This document shows, piece by piece, positions 1-6,458 of a stretch of DNA of 8,348 nt. Numbering within the stretch: position 1 is the first letter of the stretch; every line of letters begins with the position of its first letter. The notes beneath the pieces are model-generated. The model did no database searches. It saw only the letters and a list, made by a program, of their open reading frames with translations, and had not been told where the DNA came from. A program made the position numbers and the translations under genes. Origin of the DNA: an uncultured bacterium. Lineage in GTDB: Bacteria; Verrucomicrobiota; Lentisphaeria; Victivallales; UBA1829. The stretch is from NCBI GenBank assembly GCA_900549415.1, contig URNX01000079.1, positions 1 to 8,348 on the forward strand. The letters run 5' to 3'.

Positions 1-950
1 ATTTTCTCGTATGCCTCGTTGATTTTCTGCAACTGCTCGTTCGCATAACGGACAAATTCCTCGGAAAGCCCGGCGCCGCGGACTCGGTCGGGATGAAAAT
101 CACGGGCTTTCTTCCTCCATGCAGACTTGACTTCCGCATTTGTCGAATTTGCGGGAATACCTAAGATTTCATAATACTTTTCCAAAGAATTCTTTGGCGG
201 AACAGAATATTTTTTCTGCTCCTCTTCTTTATAGGAGTTTTGCTCTTCTTCCTGCTCTTCCTCTTCATCCGTCTTTTCAAGTTCCTGAATGATTGAATTT
301 AAATAATCCATCATGTTAAAGGAGCGGCCAATAAGGTTCAGCAGTTTGCGTTTCCGGGGAGTTAACCCGTCCGCCCAGGCTAAAATTGCAAAACAGGCAA
401 CGGCTTCCGGTAATGGATATGAATTGGAATTCAGAGAAGAATAAAACTCGGAAAAAAGCTGTTCAAATGACTGTTTCGAATCACGTCCGGCATTGAACTC
501 CAGACGCAGCTTTTTCTGTGTCGCCTTGCTGAAACACCACTCATTCATCTGCGTTTTTATGACTTCCGCTTCGTTTTCAGTGACGCGACCATCGTCTTTC
601 GCGAACTTTCCAAAACACCGGAACAGCAGAATCACAGTCTTTTCCGAAGCCGGAAAGTCCGGCGGCAGACCAAGTTTTCCTTTTTTTGAAGTTCCGGATT
701 GAGAATCGGAAGAGAATCTTTTTACAATGAAATATCCGGCGACAGCTCCAATGATGGCTCCCCAGAAACTTTCGTTCATTACCCACGATCCAATGATACC
801 GCCGACAATGGCTCCCAAGCAACCCTTGTCGGAACGAAACCACTTTACGCTGAAATGTCCGATGACAGCTCCAATGATGAATCCCCAGAAACCCCCGTTC
901 GTTATCCACAATCCAATGACAGCTCCGACAATGACTCCAAAGCAACCCAT
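1..950 (-). CDS. DjlA-like membrane J-domain co-chaperone (TerB + DnaJ), 3' end cut by window edge
   Basis: This partial gene has 316 readable codons, starts at ATG 950-948 and runs off the left edge. Residues 2-83 are two glycine-rich hydrophobic repeats (GAVIG/GGIIG motifs), likely membrane-inserted. Residues about 100-225 look like a TerB-type helical domain (acidic stretch FAKDDGRVTENEAEV, then FAILAWADGLTPRKRKLL). Residues 226-246 are a Glu-rich linker. From about residue 257 a J domain starts (YYEILGIPANSTNAEVKSAW) with the diagnostic HPD triad at 286-288, which in the family stimulates the ATPase of DnaK. This order (membrane anchor, TerB, C-terminal J domain) is that of DjlA. Only a few residues should be missing. 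AAAGGA lies 10 nt upstream of the ATG, and the gene follows bax1 by 32 nt, so it is probably its operon partner. The long Glu-rich linker and the doubled anchor differ from E. coli DjlA, so orthology is not certain. Confidence 0.88.
   Translation of the reverse strand, partial: MGCFGVIVGAVIGLWITNGGFWGFIIGAVIGHFSVKWFRSDKGCLGAIVGGIIGSWVMNESFWGAIIGAVAGYFIVKRFSSDSQSGTSKKGKLGLPPDFPASEKTVILLFRCFGKFAKDDGRVTENEAEVIKTQMNEWCFSKATQKKLRLEFNAGRDSKQSFEQLFSEFYSSLNSNSYPLPEAVACFAILAWADGLTPRKRKLLNLIGRSFNMMDYLNSIIQELEKTDEEEEQEEEQNSYKEEEQKKYSVPPKNSLEKYYEILGIPANSTNAEVKSAWRKKARDFHPDRVRGAGLSEEFVRYANEQLQKINEAYEK
702..947 (-). repeat. Tandem 123-bp (41-codon) repeat encoding glycine-zipper membrane segments
   Basis: Two adjacent in-frame units, 947-825 and 824-702, encode residues 2-42 and 43-83 of the DjlA-like protein. 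Both share the pattern GC(F/L)G-IVG--IG-W--N--FWG-IIGAV-G-F-VK-F-SD. Each unit is itself two half-repeats of hydrophobic residues spaced by Gly. The units are also clearly similar as DNA, which suggests a fairly recent internal duplication of the membrane anchor. Confidence 0.85.
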
Positions 951-982
951 TTATGAATTATCCTTTTATTTGATTTTTCATT

Positions 983-2215
983 TTATATTTCCCTGTCCAG
1001 AATTTTTTTCATCTTTTCGATGGAGGGGAAATCACGAAAAAGAAAAATGCGCTCGCCGAACAGCGGGTGCGATTCCACCTGTTCTTTCAACTGCGGATTC
1101 GAGGCGAGAAGCTGACGTTCCACTCCAAGAACAAGCGGGATCCCGGCGTTCGCAGTCAGAAAATCCAGCCGGCCAGCAAGCTGATGCGAATGCCATTTGT
1201 GAAAAAGCTCCAAATAAACTTTCCGTTCACCTTTGATGAAAGTAATGTCCGGAAAAACAAACGTCTGCCCGCGCTTGCCTTTCAGAAACGGGCTTTCCGA
1301 AGTCAGCGTCCAATCCGGACAGCGTTCCGCAAAGAGTCTGGCAAACATTTTGACCTCCTCCGGAACGTAGATTCCGAGACGCCCGAACCGCTGATGCAGA
1401 CCGCAGCTTTCATCCAGAGAAAAACGCAACTCCTTGTCACGCAGCTTCAAGTCGCACGTGAATTTCCATTTCGTCAGCTGGAAAACCGCCGGAAGAAACG
1501 ACGCCAGCTGAAGACCGTATTTCGATGCCGCATCCAGAATCGAGGCGGGACCGTCAATTTTCAGCCGGATCACCGACGGCGCGGCATTTTCCCATTTCGA
1601 GCTTTTGGAAACGTCCGCAAGCAGACGGAAAAACTTCAGATATTTGAAAAAACGCCGCATCCGCGCGCTGTCCGGTTCCTCAATTGTCAGGTCTATCGAC
1701 TCCGCAAAAAGCACCAGCGACTGCGCAAGCGCAATGTTGTATTTTTCCAGCAGCTGTTCCGCCGTAAGATCCGGAAGTTTCACAAGCTGTTCGTAATCAG
1801 GAAGATCAAGATAAATATTCTCCGAAAGCGGAACCACAGTTTTCCCCGCTTCGCGGAAGACATCCGTGCGGAAATCCAGCCAGGAATCGGAACTTTTCAG
1901 AGTATCCATCATGCGCGAGGCTGTGGCGAAAAGCGTGCGGCGCATCGCAGGGTAATCGGCCTCTGAATCGCCCGAGTATTCGCAGAGATCATCGTAGAGT
2001 TTCAAAATTCCTTTTGCCAGTTTCAGATCCCGCTGGGAGTTGATGAGCGGCGCAAGCGATTCCTGAATTTCGGAACGCGGATAGCGCAGGGAATCGCGGT
2101 AGGTGTTGACGATGGTTGAGGCAAACGCAAGAAGCGCGCGGTCATCCGGCGCGATAAACAGCGGGTGAACACGTCCGGAAACGGTCTTGAAGCGGAGCAG
2201 GTCTTTTGTCAACAT
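983..2215 (-). CDS. bax1: Bax1-like (DUF790) XPB partner protein, putative nuclease
   Basis: This 410-residue protein matches Bax1 (Binds archaeal XPB, DUF790) along its whole length as I remember the family. It opens with the typical MLTKDLLRFK. The central signature is IDGPASILDAASKYGLQLA (about 220-238), followed by a Trp/Lys-rich segment (TKWKFTCDL). Near the C terminus is a nuclease-like strand-turn-strand, FPDITF...KVYLELFHKWH, with P322, D323 and E336. Archaeal Bax1 is a structure-specific endonuclease that binds XPB and is proposed to act in nucleotide excision repair. Here the ATG lies inside the 3' end of the helicase gene (7-nt overlap), which favours coupled translation and a complex. 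No lysine follows the Glu as in a textbook E-x-K triad, so I cannot assign catalytic residues by eye. Function is inferred from family and partner. Confidence 0.85.
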   Translation of the reverse strand: MLTKDLLRFKTVSGRVHPLFIAPDDRALLAFASTIVNTYRDSLRYPRSEIQESLAPLINSQRDLKLAKGILKLYDDLCEYSGDSEADYPAMRRTLFATASRMMDTLKSSDSWLDFRTDVFREAGKTVVPLSENIYLDLPDYEQLVKLPDLTAEQLLEKYNIALAQSLVLFAESIDLTIEEPDSARMRRFFKYLKFFRLLADVSKSSKWENAAPSVIRLKIDGPASILDAASKYGLQLASFLPAVFQLTKWKFTCDLKLRDKELRFSLDESCGLHQRFGRLGIYVPEEVKMFARLFAERCPDWTLTSESPFLKGKRGQTFVFPDITFIKGERKVYLELFHKWHSHQLAGRLDFLTANAGIPLVLGVERQLLASNPQLKEQVESHPLFGERIFLFRDFPSIEKMKKILDREI

Positions 2216-3618
2216 GGTTCCGTCTCCATTCCCGAATCTTTGCCCTCGTAAGCGCGGTGCTGCCGGCGTCGGTCGCTGACATAGACTTCCGAGGTTCCCT
2301 CGCTGATGAGTTCATAGAGTTCCGCCTGTTTGCCTTCCGAGGCGCGCAGGATGCGTCCGAGCCGCTGCACGTGTTCGCGCGAGCTGCCGCTGCCCGAAAC
2401 GACAATTCCGACAGCCGCTTCGGGAACGTCGACGCCTTCGTTCAGAACTTTGCTGGTGACGAGGACGCGGTATTCACCGGAACGGAAACGATCGAGGAAC
2501 TCTTTGCGCTCGCCGGCCTTTGTTTTGTGCGTTATGACGGGGAAGCAGAAGTGGTTGCCGATGGCGTACGCGGCGTCATTGTCGGCGGTGAAAATAATGG
2601 TGCGTTCTGTTTTGTGGCGGATCAGAATGTGCCAGATCGCTTCGAGTTTGCCTTTACCGCAGCGGGCGATTGCGCGCTGGCGCAGATAGGCTTCAAACGC
2701 GGCGCGCCCGCCCGGACGCCGGGCGGTCATCATGATGAACTGGTTCCAGCCGTCGCGCGCCTTGAAATTGATGCCGTTTGCGCGGACGAATCCGGTATAG
2801 ATTTTGCGTGCAGTTTCGTATTCTTCCGCCTCTTCCGGGGTGAGCGGAACCGCGATGCGGTGCGTCTCGTACGGAGAAAGGACGCGCCCCTCAAGCTCGT
2901 CAATGAAAATTTCGCAGACCAGAGGCCCGACAAGGCGGTAGATCACGGTTTCGCCGCCGTCGTCGCGTTCGGGCGTTGCTGTGAGGCCAAGGCGGTATGG
3001 CGCAAGACACATGGAGGCGGCAAGGCGGTTGACGGGACCCGGCAGGTGATGGCATTCATCGTAAATGACGATTCCGAAGCGGTTCCCGATGTATTCCATC
3101 ATGATGACCGCGGAATCGTAGGTGCTGACGGTGATGTTGCGAACCTCTTTCGAGCCTCCGCCGAGCATTCCGACTTCCATTCCGAGTGCGCGCTGGAGCG
3201 AGGAGGCCCACTGCTGAACCAGGTCGATTGTCGGCGCGATCACCAGAGCGGAACGCTTGACCGCAAGAATCGCGAGCACGGCGAGAAAGCTCTTGCCAGA
3301 GCCTGTCGGCATGACGACGAGTCCGCGTCCCTTCGCTTTGAGCCAGGCGTCGAGCGCTTTTGCCTGATGCGGCATGGGTTTGAACCCGTTGCGCAATGCG
3401 AGCGCGGGCAGTTCTGCATATGCCTTTGCGCAATCCTGAACATCGCGCTTTTCTGCATAGAGAATGCGCAATAACGGCGCGTAATCCGAAGCGTTTGCAC
3501 GCCAAAGGTTTACGCGCTCATCAAAGCGCAGAAAAGGAAGAGTGTCACCCGGCGGAGGAACGTCTCCGAAATCCAGCAGAAGGGTTCCTGAGTCAAAAGA
3601 AACGGTCACCGCGGACAC
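2209..3618 (-). CDS. xpb: Archaeal-type XPB superfamily 2 DNA helicase
   Basis: This 469-residue SF2 helicase starts at GTG 3618-3616. Residues about 1-60 resemble the small damage-recognition domain of archaeal XPB (SGTLLLDFGDV...RFDERVNLWRA). Helicase motifs follow: Q-motif-like PMPHQ (81-85), Walker A PTGSGKS (104-110), DECHH (187-191), TATP (213-216), IIFTADN (341-347), LNEGVDVPEA (392-401) and QRLGRILR (418-425). Just after TATP is ERDDG, aligned with the XPB RED motif but reading RDD (218-220). Residues about 262-320 match the XPB thumb region. XPB unwinds or translocates on duplex DNA with ATP in repair. In this operon its partner gene, bax1, overlaps it by 7 nt, and ilvN ends 10 nt upstream. 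The SD (TAAGG) overlaps the ilvN stop codon, which supports the GTG start. The closest architecture I know is archaeal, so transfer is possible. Confidence 0.92.
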   Translation of the reverse strand: MSAVTVSFDSGTLLLDFGDVPPPGDTLPFLRFDERVNLWRANASDYAPLLRILYAEKRDVQDCAKAYAELPALALRNGFKPMPHQAKALDAWLKAKGRGLVVMPTGSGKSFLAVLAILAVKRSALVIAPTIDLVQQWASSLQRALGMEVGMLGGGSKEVRNITVSTYDSAVIMMEYIGNRFGIVIYDECHHLPGPVNRLAASMCLAPYRLGLTATPERDDGGETVIYRLVGPLVCEIFIDELEGRVLSPYETHRIAVPLTPEEAEEYETARKIYTGFVRANGINFKARDGWNQFIMMTARRPGGRAAFEAYLRQRAIARCGKGKLEAIWHILIRHKTERTIIFTADNDAAYAIGNHFCFPVITHKTKAGERKEFLDRFRSGEYRVLVTSKVLNEGVDVPEAAVGIVVSGSGSSREHVQRLGRILRASEGKQAELYELISEGTSEVYVSDRRRQHRAYEGKDSGMETEPC

Positions 3619-3628
3619 GGGCGCGACC

Positions 3629-4111
3629 TTACTTTCTCGGGATTGCGGTGCGTCCGCTGCGTGCGATTTCGATTTTGCCGTAGTCGGAAATCAGGGAAAT
3701 AAAGTTTTCGACCTTTCCGGAGGAACCGGAGAGCTCAACGACGATTTTATCTTTGAGCACGAGCGGAATCTTTGCTCCGAAGATATCGACGAGACTGAGG
3801 ATTTCCGGTCTGCGTTCGGAAGGCGCGGTTACCTTGATGAGAACGAGTTCCCGCTCCACGTAATCGGTGCTGTCGAGTTCAACGACGGACTCCACATCGA
3901 CGAGTTTTCCGAGCTGCTTTTCGATCTGCTCAAGCACGGCTTCGTTGCCGGTCGTGACAATGGTCATGCGGGAGAGTTCGGGGTCGTGCGTGCGGTTGAC
4001 TGTAAGGGATTCAATGTTGTATCCGCGTCCGCTGAAAAGTCCGGCAATGCGTGCGAGCGCGCCGAATTTGTTGGCGACTAAAACGGAAATGGTATGCTGT
4101 TGTTCTTCCAT
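3629..4111 (-). CDS. ilvN: Acetolactate synthase small (regulatory) subunit
   Basis: This 160-residue protein is the regulatory subunit of acetolactate (acetohydroxyacid) synthase, which makes the first intermediates of valine, leucine and isoleucine synthesis in the cytoplasm. Residues 6-80 form the ACT domain, opening HTISVLVANKFGALARIAGL and continuing FSGRGYNIESLTV (26-38). In the family this loop binds valine for feedback inhibition. Residues about 84-158 are the second small-subunit domain (RELVLIKV...RPEILSLVDIF) ending in GRTAIPRK. The length is normal for IlvH/IlvN. A GGGAG Shine-Dalgarno lies 8 nt before the ATG. No catalytic ilvB is visible in the window: the upstream neighbour is waaF (56-nt gap) and the downstream neighbour is xpb (10-nt gap), so the gene appears to be the promoter-proximal member of a mixed operon. 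Confidence 0.95.
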   Translation of the reverse strand: MEEQQHTISVLVANKFGALARIAGLFSGRGYNIESLTVNRTHDPELSRMTIVTTGNEAVLEQIEKQLGKLVDVESVVELDSTDYVERELVLIKVTAPSERRPEILSLVDIFGAKIPLVLKDKIVVELSGSSGKVENFISLISDYGKIEIARSGRTAIPRK

Positions 4112-4142
4112 GGATTCATCTCCCGGTTAAATTTTCTGTGGT

Positions 4143-4171
4143 ACAATAGCGCATGTTGAGTGAAATTTCAA
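4143..4171 (-). promoter_or_regulatory. Likely sigma70-type promoter of the ilvN-xpb-bax1 operon
   Basis: On the minus strand, TTGAAA (4171-4166, 5/6 to the -35 consensus) is separated by exactly 17 nt from TATTGT (4148-4143, 4/6 to the -10 consensus). The -35 overlaps the waaF stop codon, and the predicted start site would lie about 25 nt before the ilvN ATG. The match is by eye only; read-through from waaF could also drive the operon. Confidence 0.4.
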
Positions 4172-5262
4172 TCGGTTTTCATCATTTTCCACACAACATC
4201 CGGCGTAATGCTGGCGAAACACTCCTTTGTCCCTTTCGGACAGACCCGTTTAAAGCATGGCGAGCACTCGATTTTGCGGAATGCGATCTTCCAGTTTGTG
4301 GAAACCGGCGAGGTCGCCGCAGGATCGGTGCACCCGAACGGAGCCACTCCGGGGACTCCCAGCGCGGCTGCAAGATGCATGACGCCGCTGTCGTTCGCCA
4401 CGCACATTTCCGCATGTTTCAGCAGATAAATCAGACCGTCCATTGAGGTCTTCCCTGCGGCGTTCCAGCAGCGAGCGGAGTCGAGCCCCGCGAGAATTTC
4501 GTCTGCTATCGGACGCTCTTTCGGCGAACCGACAGCCGCAGCAAAGCCGCCTTCAGCGATCCAGCGCCGCGCGATTTCGCGGAAGTTCTCCGAGGGCCAG
4601 CGCTTCGCCGCGCCGTAAGCCGCACCGCCGGCAATGACGAGAATTTTCGGATTGCGGCAGAATTCAGCGAGTTCGGGTGGACAGATTTCCGGCTGGAGAT
4701 TCGTTTTGAATTCCGGCATGATTCCGTTCCACGGCTTTCCTCCGATTGCGCGCGCAATCGCCATGTATTTTGCCGCCTGATGCGGCTTGTTGAGTTCAAA
4801 ATCGCGCCGTTTCGGGAATTCGAACGAACGGGTCAGCAGCCACGAACGGAACCGCGCTTTCGCTCCAAAAAGTTTTGGAATCCGCGCCAGGCGCAGATCC
4901 AGCGCATCGCGGAAGGAGTTGTTGAAAATCACGGCGGCGCCCGCATGAAGACGGTTCACAGACCGGCGCTCCTCGGCCGTCATAAAAGCGTGGGGATTTG
5001 AGAGCGGCAGGACGCGGTCAATAAAATCGAGAGACTCAAACACCGGAGCGAATCCTTTGGGACAGAGCACGAAAAGACCGCAGAACGGGGGAATCATGGC
5101 GCGGAGTTCGAGCATCGCGGGAATCGCCATGACAGCATCGCCGAGCCAGTTCGGCGTGCGGACAATCAGCCCGTCGTTCCAGTCGCTTTTTTTCAGTTCC
5201 GATACCGGGAACGCCGGCACATCGCCGATTTCCGGAAGGACAAGATAAGATTCTGAATTCAT
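4168..5262 (-). CDS. waaF: Lipopolysaccharide heptosyltransferase, WaaF-like (glycosyltransferase family 9)
   Basis: This 364-residue cytoplasmic, membrane-associated glycosyltransferase likely adds the second heptose (from ADP-heptose) to the inner core of LPS. The N-terminal motif IVRTPNWLGDAVMAIPAM (33-50) carries the conserved Asp of the family (D42). The C-terminal nucleotide-sugar half has ILVIAGGAAYGAAKRWP (207-223) and CVANDSGVMHLAAALGVPGV (287-306), followed by the acceptor-side loop FGCTDPAATSP. The Cys-rich tail (C333, C336, C341, C348) matches WaaF-type enzymes. The ATG at 5262 has GAGG 5 nt upstream. A TTG six codons earlier (5280) is in frame, but it lies upstream of that SD, so I rejected it. 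Upstream lies a divergent small gene 77 nt away. Donor specificity (heptosyltransferase II versus I or another family 9 enzyme) is inferred from motif similarity. Confidence 0.88.
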   Translation of the reverse strand: MNSESYLVLPEIGDVPAFPVSELKKSDWNDGLIVRTPNWLGDAVMAIPAMLELRAMIPPFCGLFVLCPKGFAPVFESLDFIDRVLPLSNPHAFMTAEERRSVNRLHAGAAVIFNNSFRDALDLRLARIPKLFGAKARFRSWLLTRSFEFPKRRDFELNKPHQAAKYMAIARAIGGKPWNGIMPEFKTNLQPEICPPELAEFCRNPKILVIAGGAAYGAAKRWPSENFREIARRWIAEGGFAAAVGSPKERPIADEILAGLDSARCWNAAGKTSMDGLIYLLKHAEMCVANDSGVMHLAAALGVPGVAPFGCTDPAATSPVSTNWKIAFRKIECSPCFKRVCPKGTKECFASITPDVVWKMMKTD

Positions 5263-5339
5263 GAATACCTCACGGCACAAATTTAGAACAAAACACGAAA
5301 AGAGATGTCTGTAGCATTGATTCAGCGAAAGGAGCCTCT

Positions 5340-5492
5340 ATGAAAAAGTACGTCCCCCCGAAGCCCGGGCTGATTATCTCGCCGGAGAGAAAGGCCGCAT
5401 TTTTCAATGGACTCGCGCTTTACATCAGCGAGTACAAACGCAGGATGCAGAGAAAGGCGGAACCGCATGTTCCGGAGTCCAAAGCATCGTAA
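5340..5492 (+). CDS. Small basic hypothetical protein (50 aa)
   Basis: This short ORF begins with an ATG preceded by AAAGGAG at 5-nt spacing, one of the best ribosome-binding sites in the window. It ends just before a strong terminator hairpin. The product starts MKKYVPPKPGLIISPERKAA, then has a short amphipathic stretch (FFNGLALYISEYKRRM) and a charged tail. It is Lys/Arg-rich with no signal peptide, no transmembrane helix and no Cys pair. I do not recognise the family. It is divergent from waaF (77-nt gap) and convergent with ptsN. The SD and the terminator support a real gene, but function is unknown. Confidence 0.65.
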   Translation: MKKYVPPKPGLIISPERKAAFFNGLALYISEYKRRMQRKAEPHVPESKAS

Positions 5493-5496
5493 GAAG

Positions 5497-5527
5497 AAAA
5501 TCCCCGCCGTAAAAAGCGGGGATTTTT
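5497..5527. terminator. Bidirectional rho-independent terminator between convergent genes
   Basis: A perfect 11-bp stem (AAAATCCCCGC at 5497-5507 pairing with GCGGGGATTTT at 5516-5526) encloses an 8-nt loop. T-runs follow on both strands: plus 5523-5527, and the A-run before the stem read on minus. It begins 5 nt after the small-ORF stop and lies 9 nt beyond the ptsN stop, so it can end both transcripts. Confidence 0.88.
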
Positions 5528-5535
5528 CATTTTGC

Positions 5536-5997
5536 TTATTCTTCACCGCCGGCAAGAGCTGCGAGAACTTTCTTTTTGTTCTTCATGTTTGCGAAGATTT
5601 CTTCGACGACAGCGGGCTCTTTGAGTTTGGAGGAGACGCTTCCGAGGAGGCGGATGTAGGCATCCTGATCGCGCTCGTCTGCGGCGATGAAGACGATCAG
5701 GCGGATCGGTTCATTGTCGAGGGACTTGTAGTCGCTGATGGGGTTCTTGCAGATTCCGATGATGACGAGGGGAACGGGGAATCCGGGAACGCGGATGTGG
5801 GGAAGCGCGAGACCTTTTCCAACGCCGGTGGTCATCATTTTTTCTCTTTTCCAGATAAGCTCGCGGAGCTGGGATTCATCGAGAGTACACCGTGTGGTGG
5901 CGAGAGCGATGATTTCTTCGAGAGCAGCCTTCTTGGTTGTACCGTCGAGGAGCAGTATGCAGTTGGTGTCGAGGTACTTGAGAAATTCGGCTTTCAT
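5536..5997 (-). CDS. ptsN: PTS IIA domain protein, PtsN/fructose type
   Basis: This 153-residue stand-alone EIIA belongs to the fructose/mannitol/nitrogen class. The phosphorylated histidine sits in the motif VGKGLALPHIRVPG (H67), as in PtsN and FruA IIA domains. Earlier residues (TTKKAALEEIIALA) and later ones (RLIVFIAADERDQDAYIRLL at 99-118) match the fold. The family accepts phosphate from HPr or NPr. A lone IIA with no IIB/IIC beside it suggests a regulatory role rather than sugar uptake, but none of the usual rpoN, hpf or rapZ neighbours is present. An AGGA Shine-Dalgarno lies 9 nt before the ATG. The gene ends at a terminator shared with the small ORF. It could instead be a sugar-specific IIA whose permease lies elsewhere. 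Confidence 0.88.
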   Translation of the reverse strand: MKAEFLKYLDTNCILLLDGTTKKAALEEIIALATTRCTLDESQLRELIWKREKMMTTGVGKGLALPHIRVPGFPVPLVIIGICKNPISDYKSLDNEPIRLIVFIAADERDQDAYIRLLGSVSSKLKEPAVVEEIFANMKNKKKVLAALAGGEE

Positions 5998-6070
5998 TCT
6001 TTATAATCCTTTCATTTTCAGGTATGCCCGTAGGGACATTGTGCTTTATAGTGAAAGTTAGCATTCCTTT

Positions 6071-6115
6071 TATATTTTTCAAACGGGAAACGCGGAATAT
6101 TTGCTGAAAAATATA
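6071..6115. repeat. 11-bp perfect inverted repeat in the ptsN-tRNA intergenic gap
   Basis: TATATTTTTCA (6071-6081) and TGAAAAATATA (6105-6115) are exact reverse complements separated by 23 nt. They lie in an A/T-rich 183-bp gap upstream of both ptsN (-) and the tRNA genes (+). The position suits a regulator site or a leader hairpin of ptsN. No T-tract follows the arm that would make it a clear terminator. Confidence 0.5.
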
Positions 6116-6137
6116 TACTTTTTTTTGCATTCCGGAC

Positions 6138-6165
6138 TTGCATATTTTAAAAATGGAGTTACATT
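6138..6165 (+). promoter_or_regulatory. Possible promoter of the tRNA-Thr/tRNA-Val transcript
   Basis: TTGCAT (6138-6143) and TACATT (6160-6165) are spaced 16 nt and lie 15 nt before tRNA-Thr. A second pairing, TTGCAT (6125-6130) with TAAAAA (6148-6153) at 17 nt, fits almost as well. Each -10 matches only 4 of 6 consensus bases, so the exact site is uncertain. Confidence 0.3.
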
Positions 6166-6180
6166 AAGGGCATGTCACAA

Positions 6181-6256
6181 GCCAGTCTAGCTCAGTCGGT
6201 AGAGCAGCTCATTCGTAATGAGCAGGTCATCGGTTCGAATCCGATGACTGGCTCCA
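6181..6256 (+). tRNA. tRNA-Thr, anticodon CGU
   Basis: A complete 76-nt cloverleaf. The acceptor arms GCCAGTC/GACTGGC pair fully, the D-stem is GCTC/GAGC, and the anticodon stem GCTCA/TGAGC encloses the loop TTCGTAA with anticodon CGT (6214-6216), which reads ACG threonine codons. The T-stem ATCGG/CCGAT holds the standard TTCGAAT loop. The 3' CCA is encoded. A second tRNA starts 9 nt downstream, so the two are probably cotranscribed. Confidence 0.97.
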
Positions 6257-6265
6257 TTTTTCTGA

Positions 6266-6342
6266 GGGCGCTTAGTTCAGCTGGCTAGAACGCTACCTTC
6301 ACACGGTAGAGGTCGAGAGTTCGAGTCTCCCAGCGCCCACCA
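6266..6342 (+). tRNA. tRNA-Val, anticodon CAC
   Basis: A 77-nt cloverleaf with a fully paired acceptor stem (GGGCGCT/AGCGCCC), D-stem GTTC/GAAC, and anticodon stem CTACC/GGTAG enclosing TTCACAC. The anticodon CAC (6300-6302) reads GUG valine codons. The T-loop is TTCGAGT and CCA is encoded. One T-stem pair (6316 with 6330) is an A-C mismatch; otherwise it looks functional. It is second in the tandem after tRNA-Thr. Confidence 0.95.
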
Positions 6343-6458
6343 TTCTACACTATTACTCATAATTAATTGTCTCTTCGATAGTCACTTTCAGTTTTGCCCT
6401 CATCTATGGCAAAGATCGTCGATGAACCATTTTTTTTCTCGAATCAACGTTTTCGCAA

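Noticed and set aside
727..1236. Plus-strand open frame with repeated Met/Pro/Thr-rich segments
   Set aside because: The repetition is the antisense image of the 41-codon anchor repeats in the DjlA-like gene.
1067..1966. Plus-strand open frame of 299 codons across bax1
   Set aside because: Its composition is Arg/Lys/Phe-rich and low in domain signal; it is the shadow of the minus-strand Bax1 gene.
2206..3474. Long plus-strand open frame of 422 codons across the helicase gene
   Set aside because: It lies antisense to a helicase with all SF2 motifs, has no recognisable domain, and follows from the G+C-rich third positions of the true gene.
5263..5339. Promoters between the divergent waaF and small-ORF genes
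   Set aside because: I found no -35/-10 pair with acceptable spacing on either strand, though some start must lie here or nearby.
5407..6006. Plus-strand open frame of 199 codons across ptsN
   Set aside because: It crosses the terminator and is antisense to a clear EIIA gene with the LPH active site.
6413..6438. Possible terminator after the tRNAs: ATGG...CCAT followed by a run of T
   Set aside because: The stem is only 4 bp with a long loop. The T-run is real, but the hairpin is too weak to call.
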